64,000 nucleotides of DNA from NCBI RefSeq assembly GCF_003813775.1, contig NZ_RPDH01000003.1:372001-436000 (forward strand), given 5' to 3'. A program made the position numbers and the translations under genes. This stretch comes from Chitinophaga lutea (GTDB lineage: Bacteria; Bacteroidota; Bacteroidia; Chitinophagales; Chitinophagaceae). Positions 8,821-17,816 of the stretch are shown piece after piece. The notes under the pieces were generated by a model, which saw only the letters and a list, made by a program, of their open reading frames with translations, had not been told where the DNA came from and did no database searches. The first letter of the stretch is position 1, and each line of letters begins with the position of its first letter.

Positions 8821-9411
8821 ATGGAATCTTACTTAGCGATGATTATGATATTTGGCGGCAACTTCGCCATCAGGGGATGGTCCACCTGCTGGGGCCAGAT
8901 AGTATCGATCGCCCAGAATACCGCGCTTTTTTCCCTGCTGGGCACTACTTACGGCGGTAATGGCCAAACCACCTTCGCCCTGCCTGACCTGCGGGGAAGA
9001 ATGCCGATCGGATGGGGGCAGGGGCCGGGTTTACCGAACTATGAACTGGGGCAGATAGGCGGCAGCCCGTCCACTACACTGACGATCAATAATATGCCGA
9101 TGCATAATCACGTGGCTGATTTCAGCACGCTTACCGTAACGCAATCAGCCAGTACGGCGCAAGGCACCACAAACATACCCGGTTCAACGCTTGTACCTGC
9201 CGCGTTGCCGGTCATTGGCAGCGGCCCCAGCGCAAGCGCCATTAAAGGGTATGGGGTTAAAGACAATACTGCCACCCTGTCGCCTGCAACTATCGGCGGC
9301 GGCATAAATATCGGGATTGCCGGCGGCAGCCAGCCCTTCAGCATCGAGAGCCCGTACCTTGGTGTGAATTATCTGATTGCCATGGAAGGTATCTTCCCTC
9401 CGAGAAATTAA
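8821..9411 (+). CDS. Phage tail-collar domain protein, microcystin-dependent-protein (MdpB) type
   Basis: 196 residues. The N-terminus is typical of the tail-collar family: IFGGNFAIRGWSTCWGQ, then NTALFSLLGTTYGGNG, TTFALPDLRGRMPIGWGQG and MPMHNH. The C-terminus has the equally typical SPYLGVNYLIAMEGIFPPRN. The middle is a Thr/Ser/Ala-rich, variable segment. In phages this fold makes trimeric tail-fibre tips that bind receptors; in bacteria stand-alone copies exist and their role is unclear. No signal peptide is visible and no other phage gene is nearby, so this is a domesticated gene and not a prophage remnant. It is followed by the binding-protein gene after 19 bases. Confidence 0.88.
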   Translation: MESYLAMIMIFGGNFAIRGWSTCWGQIVSIAQNTALFSLLGTTYGGNGQTTFALPDLRGRMPIGWGQGPGLPNYELGQIGGSPSTTLTINNMPMHNHVADFSTLTVTQSASTAQGTTNIPGSTLVPAALPVIGSGPSASAIKGYGVKDNTATLSPATIGGGINIGIAGGSQPFSIESPYLGVNYLIAMEGIFPPRN

Positions 9412-9430
9412 TACGCCGACAAATCGCTAC

Positions 9431-10594
9431 ATGAACGCATCTCTCACCGTCGGATTTCTGACACCTTATTCGGGTATATATCCCCACTATGCGCCGCACC
9501 TGTTTACAGGGTGGTTGCTGGGGATGGGCCTTGACCCGGCCAGGCAGCAAACCATCCGTTTCGTACAGGAATATACACAAATGGGCGGCATCGCACAGAG
9601 TGAAGCCGCCGCGCAGAAAATGCTTTTTTTTAACCGCGTGGATGTACTCTCCGGCCTCATCAGTTACAAGGCGCTGCCGGGTTTGATTCCCCTGGTGGAA
9701 AGAGACAGAAAGCCGGCTTTTTTCTTCGATATGGGAGAATATGTTCCTCATTTCCCCCATCTCAGCCCGGATATTTTTTACGCCTCCCACCAGTTGTGGC
9801 AATCACAGTATGCACTGGGGTACTGGGCGGAGCAACGTTTCGGCAGCGGCGGGCATGTAGTGATGCCGGTGTACGAAGCGGGATATCATCTGAACAGCAG
9901 CTTCCAGCAAGGCGTGGCCGCAGCGGGCGGCACCCGGTTGCAGCTCACCGTACTGCCGTTCGACCCCAACGATCCGCAGAAAATGGAGCTCGACGAACTT
10001 TTTGCCCGGCTGACGAAAGAACCTCCTCCCTATGTGCATGCTGTTTTTGCCGGCAGCATAGGCAACCGGTTTTTGCAAAAATGGATCAGCAGCGGGCTGC
10101 ACCGTAAAATCCCGCTTGTCGTGAATGAAACGATGGCGTACGACGATGTGCTCGAAGACGTCCGCCATATCGACTTCGAAATGTACACCGCCCAGCAATG
10201 GATGCGTGAGGATGAAAATAATATCAACCAGCGCTTTGTTAAACAATTTGAAGCGGTGGCGCAACAGCCGGCAAACATCTACGCCCTCCTGGGGTATGAG
10301 GCGGGGCTGGTCTGGAAGGAAGTGCTGCCGTATGCGCTGAAAAGGGACTGGGATACGGTGAAGCAGCAGCTGCGCAACGGCATTGTGAACGGCCCGCGGG
10401 GAGAACGGAATTTTTACCCGGCCTCCGGCTTCGCGTTACCTGTTACCAATATCCTCCGGATTCATACGACCGGAAATAAAATACATAAAATCATTCTCGA
10501 CCAGGGAAAAGGTATGCGCTTCGACGCGGGGGAATTTGAAGTGATTCACAACGAAAGCGTTTCGGGCTGGCAAAACCCTTTTCTCTGTATTTAA
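9431..10594 (+). CDS. Periplasmic-binding-protein type I fold (Leu/Ile/Val-binding-like) without signal peptide
   Basis: 387 residues from the ATG at 9431 (MNASLTVGFLTPYSGIYP); the open frame upstream overlaps the previous gene and is not used. VGFLTPYSGIYPHYAP matches the start of branched-chain amino-acid or amide ABC receptor proteins, and the central HAVFAGSIGNRFLQKW and YALLGYEAGLVWKEVLP segments fit the two-lobed fold. Such receptors normally carry a signal peptide, yet here the mature-like sequence begins at residue 5. No permease or ATPase is close. The gene sits tightly between the collar protein and the giant adhesin (19 and 9 bases), so it may work in or on the secretion of those proteins. 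Confidence 0.8.
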   Translation: MNASLTVGFLTPYSGIYPHYAPHLFTGWLLGMGLDPARQQTIRFVQEYTQMGGIAQSEAAAQKMLFFNRVDVLSGLISYKALPGLIPLVERDRKPAFFFDMGEYVPHFPHLSPDIFYASHQLWQSQYALGYWAEQRFGSGGHVVMPVYEAGYHLNSSFQQGVAAAGGTRLQLTVLPFDPNDPQKMELDELFARLTKEPPPYVHAVFAGSIGNRFLQKWISSGLHRKIPLVVNETMAYDDVLEDVRHIDFEMYTAQQWMREDENNINQRFVKQFEAVAQQPANIYALLGYEAGLVWKEVLPYALKRDWDTVKQQLRNGIVNGPRGERNFYPASGFALPVTNILRIHTTGNKIHKIILDQGKGMRFDAGEFEVIHNESVSGWQNPFLCI

Positions 10595-10603
10595 TTCATT
10601 GCT

Positions 10604-13600
10604 ATGAAAAACATGTTTGTAAAAAGCATGAAACCCCTCTTGCTGCTGTGCAGCATGCTTGCCTGCAGCATCTTTGCCATGGCGCAGTACAATTCGACCG
10701 TCCTTGAAACCGGAAAGTACTATTGCGCGGTAACCAGGGACCAGCAGAATAACGTTTACCTGGTTCGTTACAATAGTACGGCTGGCAAATACGAGGTGGC
10801 GAAGTATGTCAACGGCGATCCTGCCAACGTAATATCGATTTATTCGAACCTCTCGTTCGGAGCCACTGAATTTCCCTGGGGCATTGCGGTCAACGCCAAC
10901 GGCGATGTGTTTGTGACGAATCCCAATCCTGCCAACCAGTGGGAGATCGTAAAGCTGGCCCATAATGCCGGCGTATACACACCTTCCGTAATACAAACCG
11001 GAAAATATTATTCCGCACTGGCTGTGGATATTGATAATAATTTATTGGTGATGGAATACTATGCCGGACCACCGACCCGGTACCGTTTGATGAGGTACCA
11101 GGCGGGGCAGGAGCACATGGCCGGCGTGGAGATTTATAACGGACTGACCTATACCGCCGGCGTTACCTTCACCTATCCCTGGGGCATCATCACCGATGCC
11201 CAGCGAAATATTTACATTCTGGATATGTGGGAAAACAGCGGTGGGCGTGTGATTAAGTTACCCTATCCAGGCTATGCCCCGGCTACACCGGTCACCACCG
11301 GCAGGTCATTTTCGTCCATCGCCATTGATGGCAAAGGTTACATTTATACGATTGAAGGGATTGAAGGGGGAGATGGCTCCACGGCGCATGTGATGAAGTA
11401 CAAAGATATTACGCAGCCCGGCACGGAGTTGTTTACGGGTCTGACGAACGTCATTTTAGGTTACCCTTGGGGCATTGCGGTAAACAGTACAGGCAATGTG
11501 ATTCATGTGAACGACGGCAGCGGCGCAGGTGGTATCGGCCGCTTTTTGCAGCTGGCGCCTCAACCGGTATCGGTAGCGAGCATCTTGCCGGCGGGCAGTA
11601 ATCCCACCGCTGCGGCCAGTGTCAGTTTTACAGTTGTCTTCAGCGGTCTCCCGGATGAAGTAACATCATCGGCTTTTTCATTGACCACCACCGGCCTCAC
11701 CGGCAGCAGCATTACCGGTGTGAGCGGTTCCGGCAACGTGTATACCGTCACCGTGGCTACGGGTACGGGCGACGGCACTATCCGCCTGGACGTCAATGGT
11801 ACCGGTATCATCAATCCGCTGGTAAACATACCCTATACCGGCGGAACCATTTATAACATCGACAGAACGGGGCCCACCGGTTCATTACAGATCAACAGCG
11901 GCGCGGCTGCTACGAACAGCCCGAATGTAACGCTCAATATCACCGGCACCGACGTCAGTACGCCGCTGGAAATGGCTTTTTCCAATGGTGCAGGTTGGAC
12001 TGCTTATGAACCGTTCGCCGCCACCAAAGCATGGACGCTGCCGGCGGGCGATGGCGTAAAAAACGTGTCAATGCGACTGCGCGACAGGGCCGGTAATGTA
12101 AACACCGCCACCATTTCAGATGACATCACCCTGGATCAGATCCCGCCAAGCACTACTATTGTAACGAGTCCGCCTTCGAATAGTTCCAGCACGAGCGCTA
12201 CGTTCGAGTTCGGCTCCAACGAAACGGGAGCAACTTTTGAAGTAAGTCTTGACGGCAGTGCATTCGCTGCAGCCAGCAATCCGGTAACATTTGCCGGACT
12301 GGTAACGGGGCCTCACACCATCAACGTAAGGGCGAAAGATCAGGCTGGGAATGTTGATCCTACACCTGAACCATATACGTGGAACATCAGCATCCTTAAC
12401 CCCGGAGTGACGAGCGTAGCAGTGCCGGCAAACGGTTATTACAAAGTTGGTAATGCGCTTAACTTTACCGTGAACTTCAATGCGAATGTGACCGTGAATA
12501 CCGCTGGCGGCACACCTTATATCGGCGTAACGATCGGTACGGACACCAAACAGGCTGGCTATGCCGGCGGCAGCGGTACCAGTATGCTGACCTTTGTCTA
12601 TATCATTCAGCCAGGTGACAATGATATGAACGGTATCGCGCTGGCACCGTCCGTTACATTGAACGGCGGCACCATGCAGAGCGCCCTTGGCGGCAGCATC
12701 CTGTCGGCGCTCAACAATACAGGGAGCACATCCGGCATATTGGTGAACACCCAGCAGCCCACAGTGACGCTCAGTACTGTCGCTACTTCACCGGTCAACC
12801 AGCGGTTCTTCGCCACGGCAACATTCAGTGAGGCGGTGACAGGCTTCACAATGGCCGATATCAGTACCACGAACGCCAGCCTCAGCGGCCTCAGCACATC
12901 GGATAACATCACCTATACTTTCGAGGTCATACCTGTTGCCGCCGGCAACCTGACGGTGGAAGTGCCCGCCAACCGGGCGAGCAATGTCGCCGGCAATCCG
13001 AATACGGTTTCCAATACGCTCACACTTACGTACGACGCGGATCCGCCGGCTGTGGCGAATGTCGCCGTGCCCGCATCCGGGAATTACAAAAGCGGAGATG
13101 TGCTGCACTTTACAGTGAACTTCAACGAAAATGTAGTGGTCACAGGCACGCCTTCCCTCCCTGTAATCATCGGCGGGAATACCCGGCAGGCCGCATATAG
13201 CGCCGGTTCCGGTACCCAGGCGTTCGTATTCAGCTATACCATACAGGCAGGCGAACTGGACCAGGACGGCATCGCACTGGGCGCCAGTATCGCACTGAAC
13301 GGAGGCACCATCAAAGATGCCGCCACCAACAACGCGACGTTGACGCTCAATAACGCGGGAAGCTCAGCGGGCGTGCTGGTAGACGCAGTAGCTCCTGTAG
13401 TGCTGTCGGTAACAGTGCCGGCTCCCGGGTATTATAAAACAGGGGGGCAGCTCGACTTTATCGTGCAATTCAGCGAACCGGTGGGCGTCACCGTCACAAA
13501 CGGCATCCCATACCTGACCGTCCACCTGGCGTCGGGCGATGTTTCCGCAACGCTGATCAGTCACACCGGTGCAGGGGCGCTCACGTTCCGTTACCAGGTG

Positions 13601-16600
13601 ACGGCGGCCGATCTGGACCTGGACGGCATTACGCTGGGTAACAGTGTAATGTTGGGCGGAGGGGTGCTGAATGATGCGGCCGGCAATATGGCCGTGCCAG
13701 CTCTGCAGAATATCGGTAATGCCAGCAATGTTTATGTATATCCTGCGGTCCCCTCCGTGCAATTGTCCGGCACGCCTTCGCTGAATGCGCCGTTTACGGT
13801 GAATATCGGGTTCAGCGAAGCGGTAACCGGTTTCATAGCGGCAGATATCAGCGCGACCAATGCGACGATCGGCAACCTGCAAACGGCGGACAATATCACC
13901 TACACCGCCGTGGTGACGCCGGTTGCGGACGGTTTGGTGAACATCAGCGTACCGGCGAATATGGCGTTCAACATTGCGGGTACCGGCAACACCGCCTCGA
14001 ATGCGATCGCCTATACTTATGACGGCACCGCGCCGGTAGTCGCCTCCGTGGCTGTTCCGGCGAATGGTTATTACAAAGCCGGGGATGTCCTGCAATTCAC
14101 GGTGAATTACAGCGAAAATGTGATGGTTAACACCTCGGGTGGCGCACCCACCCTTGGAGTGAGCGTCGGCGGCGTTACCCGCCAGGCCGGGTATACCGGT
14201 GGCGATGGTACATCCGCGCTGACCTTCGCTTATACCGTCCAGAACGGCGAGCTCGACACAGACGGCATCGCACTGGGCGGCGCGTTGCAGTTGAATGGCG
14301 CCGGCATCAGGGACGCTTCGGGCAATCATGCATCACTCGCGCTGGCCAACGCCGGCAACCTCGGCGCTGTACGGGTAGACGCCGTCGCGCCGGTGATTTA
14401 CTCGGTAGGCATTCCGGCTGACGGATATTATAAAACAGACGACCAGCTCAGCTTTACCGTTGTGTTCAGCGAACCGGTGACGGTCGTTACAACCGGCGGC
14501 CTGCCTTATATCGATCTCACACTGGGCGCTGCTACCGTGCGCGCCAACTATACAAGCGGCTCCGGGACGAACGTGCTGTTGTTCCGCTACCGGGTGCAGG
14601 CGGGCGACCAGGATACCGATGGTATCGTCGCCGGCAACAGCATCATACCGGATGGCGGCACGTTGAGGGATGTAGCCGGCAACGACGCATTGCCTGCCCT
14701 GCAGAACGTCGGCAACACCGGCAATGTTTTCGTGTATTCGCGGATACCTGCGGTAGCACTGCTGACCGACAATTTGCGGTTAAACGCGCCGTTCCCGCTG
14801 AGCATTGTGTTCAGCGAGGCGGTGACCGGGTTTGCTGCGGCTGATATTGTCGCCACCAACGCCGTGATCAGTAACCTGCAGACAAGCGACAACATCACTT
14901 ATACCGCGCTGGTAACGCCGGTAGCGGAGGGTGGGGTCAGCCTGCAGGTGCCGGCAAACGCGGCCGTCAATATCGCGAATAGGGGCAACACCCTGTCGAA
15001 CGTCATCTCTTATTATTACGACGGCACCGCGCCGGCAGTAAGCTCCGTAACCGTACCGGCAAACGGCTATTACAAGGCCGGCGACGTGCTGAACTTCACG
15101 GTGAACTACAGCGAAAACGTAACGGTCAATACAACCGGCGGAATACCCAGCCTGAGCGTCATCATCGGCAGCAGCACGCGGCAGGCGGTATTCACGGGCG
15201 GTTCAGGCTCGTCTGCATGGACGTTCCGTTACACGGTGCAGGATGGTGAAATGGATATGGACGGCATTGCCATCACCGGCGGCCTGTCGATGAACGGCGC
15301 CGTTGCCCGCGATGCTTCCGGTAATACGGCGTTGACCACGCTCAACAATACCGGCAGCACGGCAGGCGTGTTCGTGAATACGGCGAAACCTTCGGTGACG
15401 GTATCCACCGCTGCGCCCGCCCGCGTGAACGCTCCGTTTACGGCCACGCTGGTGTTCAGTGAGGCGGTAACCGGTCTCACCGCCGGCGAGGTAACACTCA
15501 CCAACGGCACCGGCAGCAACCTGCAAACGGCCAATAACATCACCTACACCTTGCTGATCACGCCGGCGGCAGACGGCCCGGTAAGCATACATGTACCGGC
15601 TGCGGCTGCGGTGAACATCGCCGGTAACGGCAACACGGCATCCAATACGGTTTCCGTGAACTACGACGGCACTGCACCGGTCATCACGGCCGGCCAGGCA
15701 TTCACGACCAGCCAGAACAGCACCGTGGGCACAGTGGCAGGGAAGGTGACGGCAACCGAGGCTGTGGGCACCCTGCAGAACTGGACGATTACCAACGACG
15801 GTTCCGGCGGCGCCTTTGCCATAGATGCAACGGGTAACATCACCGTGAAAGACGCAGCGATACTAGCGGCCAATGCAGGCCGCACCGTAGCGGTGAGTGT
15901 TACCATCAGCGACGGGCTCAATACCAGCGCGCCGGTTCCGGTGACCATCACCATCAACTTCGTGAACAAGGCACCGGCTTTCAACACGGTGGCCGATGCT
16001 GCGGTTTGTGCATCCACTACCATGCGTACCATCCAGGTAACGGGCGCCACAGCAACGGAGCCGGGTCAGACCTATGCCTTCACGATCAGCAGCAACCAGC
16101 CATACTTTGATGTATTGTCGGTGAATGCGGCCGGCCTCATCAGTTACCAGCTGAAAAACACGGTAACAAGCGGGCAGGCAACCATCACGCTGACCATCAA
16201 AGACAATGGGGGAACGGCCAATGGTGGTGTAGACGCCTTCAGCCGCAACTTCACCATCACCATCAACAGCCTCCCTGCCATCAGCATCAGCAGCAACAAA
16301 GGCGGCACCATTTCCAAGGGAGATGTCGTATTGCTCACCGCGAGCGGCGCCGCTACCTACAGCTGGGCCAATGCGGACGGCATCATCAGCGGGCAGCAGC
16401 AGCCGGTGCTGGAAGCCAAACCGATGGCAACCACCACTTACCAGGTGACCGGCACTACGGCAGACGGATGCAACGGCACAGGCAACATCCAGATCACGGT
16501 GCTCGAAGACTTCAAAGTGGACGCTACCAACATCCTTACGCCTAACGGCGACGGAAGAAACGACAAGTGGGTGATCCGCAACATCGGCAGCTACCCGGAC

Positions 16601-16786
16601 AATGAACTGAAGATTTACGACCGCGCGGGCCGCATCGTGTATACGCGCAGGAATTATAACAACGAATGGGATGGCATGGTCAACGGGAACCCGCTGGCGG
16701 AAGGCACTTATTATTACATCCTGATTATTAACGGAGGAGCGAAAACCGCCAAAGGGTATATCACCATTGTGCGGGATCGCAACTAA
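10604..16786 (+). CDS. Giant modular surface adhesin with type B T9SS sorting domain
   Basis: 2060 residues. A signal peptide (about 1-28, ending FAMAQ) leads into an NHL/beta-propeller-like region to about 325, with repeats such as FPWGIAVNANGDVFV and YPWGIIT. Ig-like domains follow, then ten alternating modules between about 601 and 1690: A (VPANGYYKAGD...) and B (FSEAVTGF...). A cadherin-like or PKD-like stretch is found near 1692-1960. The last 90 residues are the gliding-motility-associated C-terminal domain (ILTPNGDGRNDKW, YDRAGRIVY, LAEGTYYYI), which marks a type B T9SS cargo. It should be exported by Sec, then moved to the surface through T9SS. It starts 9 bases after the previous gene and is followed by PorP/SprF. 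Confidence 0.9.
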   Translation: MKNMFVKSMKPLLLLCSMLACSIFAMAQYNSTVLETGKYYCAVTRDQQNNVYLVRYNSTAGKYEVAKYVNGDPANVISIYSNLSFGATEFPWGIAVNANGDVFVTNPNPANQWEIVKLAHNAGVYTPSVIQTGKYYSALAVDIDNNLLVMEYYAGPPTRYRLMRYQAGQEHMAGVEIYNGLTYTAGVTFTYPWGIITDAQRNIYILDMWENSGGRVIKLPYPGYAPATPVTTGRSFSSIAIDGKGYIYTIEGIEGGDGSTAHVMKYKDITQPGTELFTGLTNVILGYPWGIAVNSTGNVIHVNDGSGAGGIGRFLQLAPQPVSVASILPAGSNPTAAASVSFTVVFSGLPDEVTSSAFSLTTTGLTGSSITGVSGSGNVYTVTVATGTGDGTIRLDVNGTGIINPLVNIPYTGGTIYNIDRTGPTGSLQINSGAAATNSPNVTLNITGTDVSTPLEMAFSNGAGWTAYEPFAATKAWTLPAGDGVKNVSMRLRDRAGNVNTATISDDITLDQIPPSTTIVTSPPSNSSSTSATFEFGSNETGATFEVSLDGSAFAAASNPVTFAGLVTGPHTINVRAKDQAGNVDPTPEPYTWNISILNPGVTSVAVPANGYYKVGNALNFTVNFNANVTVNTAGGTPYIGVTIGTDTKQAGYAGGSGTSMLTFVYIIQPGDNDMNGIALAPSVTLNGGTMQSALGGSILSALNNTGSTSGILVNTQQPTVTLSTVATSPVNQRFFATATFSEAVTGFTMADISTTNASLSGLSTSDNITYTFEVIPVAAGNLTVEVPANRASNVAGNPNTVSNTLTLTYDADPPAVANVAVPASGNYKSGDVLHFTVNFNENVVVTGTPSLPVIIGGNTRQAAYSAGSGTQAFVFSYTIQAGELDQDGIALGASIALNGGTIKDAATNNATLTLNNAGSSAGVLVDAVAPVVLSVTVPAPGYYKTGGQLDFIVQFSEPVGVTVTNGIPYLTVHLASGDVSATLISHTGAGALTFRYQVTAADLDLDGITLGNSVMLGGGVLNDAAGNMAVPALQNIGNASNVYVYPAVPSVQLSGTPSLNAPFTVNIGFSEAVTGFIAADISATNATIGNLQTADNITYTAVVTPVADGLVNISVPANMAFNIAGTGNTASNAIAYTYDGTAPVVASVAVPANGYYKAGDVLQFTVNYSENVMVNTSGGAPTLGVSVGGVTRQAGYTGGDGTSALTFAYTVQNGELDTDGIALGGALQLNGAGIRDASGNHASLALANAGNLGAVRVDAVAPVIYSVGIPADGYYKTDDQLSFTVVFSEPVTVVTTGGLPYIDLTLGAATVRANYTSGSGTNVLLFRYRVQAGDQDTDGIVAGNSIIPDGGTLRDVAGNDALPALQNVGNTGNVFVYSRIPAVALLTDNLRLNAPFPLSIVFSEAVTGFAAADIVATNAVISNLQTSDNITYTALVTPVAEGGVSLQVPANAAVNIANRGNTLSNVISYYYDGTAPAVSSVTVPANGYYKAGDVLNFTVNYSENVTVNTTGGIPSLSVIIGSSTRQAVFTGGSGSSAWTFRYTVQDGEMDMDGIAITGGLSMNGAVARDASGNTALTTLNNTGSTAGVFVNTAKPSVTVSTAAPARVNAPFTATLVFSEAVTGLTAGEVTLTNGTGSNLQTANNITYTLLITPAADGPVSIHVPAAAAVNIAGNGNTASNTVSVNYDGTAPVITAGQAFTTSQNSTVGTVAGKVTATEAVGTLQNWTITNDGSGGAFAIDATGNITVKDAAILAANAGRTVAVSVTISDGLNTSAPVPVTITINFVNKAPAFNTVADAAVCASTTMRTIQVTGATATEPGQTYAFTISSNQPYFDVLSVNAAGLISYQLKNTVTSGQATITLTIKDNGGTANGGVDAFSRNFTITINSLPAISISSNKGGTISKGDVVLLTASGAATYSWANADGIISGQQQPVLEAKPMATTTYQVTGTTADGCNGTGNIQITVLEDFKVDATNILTPNGDGRNDKWVIRNIGSYPDNELKIYDRAGRIVYTRRNYNNEWDGMVNGNPLAEGTYYYILIINGGAKTAKGYITIVRDRN
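12408..15680 (+). repeat. Ten Ig-like modules of two kinds in order ABA ABA ABA B
   Basis: A modules (about 115 residues, starting VxSVxVPANGYYKxGD) begin near 12408, 13050, 13400, 14040, 14393 and 15030. B modules (about 95 residues, with FSEAVTGF and NLQTADNITYT) begin near 12758, 13750, 14748 and 15390. The same three-module group therefore occurs three times and ends in one extra B, consistent with stepwise duplication of an ABA block. Copies differ at many codons, so the expansion is not recent. Confidence 0.75.
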
Positions 16787-16803
16787 TCCTTAATTATAGT
16801 ACC

Positions 16804-17727
16804 ATGAAGAGGTATTCATATCACTTACGGAGCATCCTTTGCGGCGCATTCCTGCTGGCAGCAGGGCTCACGCAGCAGGCTGCCGCGCAGTCGGCCGGCG
16901 AATCACCTGCGTTGCTGGTGCCGTCCGGTACGCAGTTTTTCCAGAATCAGTACCTGGGCAACCCCGCCATGGCGGGCATCGACTCGGGCCTGCATCTGAA
17001 CGCCGCCTACCGGCGGCAATGGGGGAGCATTGAAGGCGCGCCGGAGAGCATGTTCTTTACGGCCGACGGGCCCGTAGCCCGCCGTGTGGGAGCGGGGCTC
17101 ACGGTGTACAACGATAAGGCGGGCCTGATGAACAGGACGCGTGCGGCGCTTACTTATGCGTATCACCTCCCGGTTTCCGATCGCGGGCAGTTCCTGCATT
17201 TCGGTATCTCGGGCGCCATGAACTTTCAGCGGATCAACTACAAAGACCTCGACGGTGATATCAACGATCCTTCGGTTTCGGCCTTCAACCGCCGCGACGA
17301 TTATTTCGAAGGTGAGTTCGGTATGGCCTATACCGACAGGCACTGGACGTTACAGGCCGCCCTGCCCAACATCCGCAGCGTCGTGAGCGGCAACAACGAA
17401 GCGAACGGCGGGAGCATCTTTCTCACCGCGGCTTCTTACCGCTTTCTGCCGGAAGGCGCCGTCAGTTTGATTGAGCCCAAGATCTGCTACCGCGGCGTGC
17501 GCGGGTTCGATAACATCCTCGACGTCGGGGTGAATGTCGGTTTCCTGCAAAACAAGGCGAACGTAATGGCGATGTACCATACCTCCAAAAGCGTAACGGC
17601 GGGCATCGGCGTCAATATCCGGGAAACGCTGGTCATACAGGCGATGTATTCCACGCAAACCGGCGGTATTAAAACTTATGTCGACGGCAGCTACGAAATA
17701 GGCGCAACCATCCACCTGTTCCGGTAA
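16804..17727 (+). CDS. PorP/SprF family T9SS outer-membrane protein
   Basis: 307 residues with a signal peptide (about 1-28, ending AAAQSAG). FFQNQYLGNPAMAGIDSGLHLNAAYRRQWGSIEGAPESMFFTADGP is split here as the family hallmark blocks QNQYLGNPAMAG and RRQWGSIEGAP. The rest alternates short beta strands as expected of a beta-barrel. In Flavobacterium johnsoniae SprF is needed to attach or secrete SprB, the giant type B cargo encoded just upstream; this gene is 17 bases behind the adhesin and likely serves it in the same way. A strong hairpin terminator follows at 17754. Confidence 0.9.
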   Translation: MKRYSYHLRSILCGAFLLAAGLTQQAAAQSAGESPALLVPSGTQFFQNQYLGNPAMAGIDSGLHLNAAYRRQWGSIEGAPESMFFTADGPVARRVGAGLTVYNDKAGLMNRTRAALTYAYHLPVSDRGQFLHFGISGAMNFQRINYKDLDGDINDPSVSAFNRRDDYFEGEFGMAYTDRHWTLQAALPNIRSVVSGNNEANGGSIFLTAASYRFLPEGAVSLIEPKICYRGVRGFDNILDVGVNVGFLQNKANVMAMYHTSKSVTAGIGVNIRETLVIQAMYSTQTGGIKTYVDGSYEIGATIHLFR

Positions 17728-17753
17728 GCGGCCGTTTAAACGAATGCAACGAA

Positions 17754-17785
17754 AAAGGCCAGCGGGATTATTCCCGCCGGCCTTT
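17754..17785. terminator. Bidirectional hairpin terminator between convergent genes
   Basis: AAAGGCC-AGCGGGA pairs with TTCCCGC-CGGCCTTT around an ATT-like loop with one mismatch. A-rich and T-rich flanks allow it to end both the adhesin/PorP operon and the convergent receptor gene. Confidence 0.75.
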
Positions 17786-17816
17786 GTGCTATATAACTGA
17801 TAACTAAAACTTACAA

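Noticed and set aside
8821..9411. Prophage remnant
   Set aside because: Only one phage-like gene, with no integrase, att site or other phage genes; neighbours are host-type T9SS genes.
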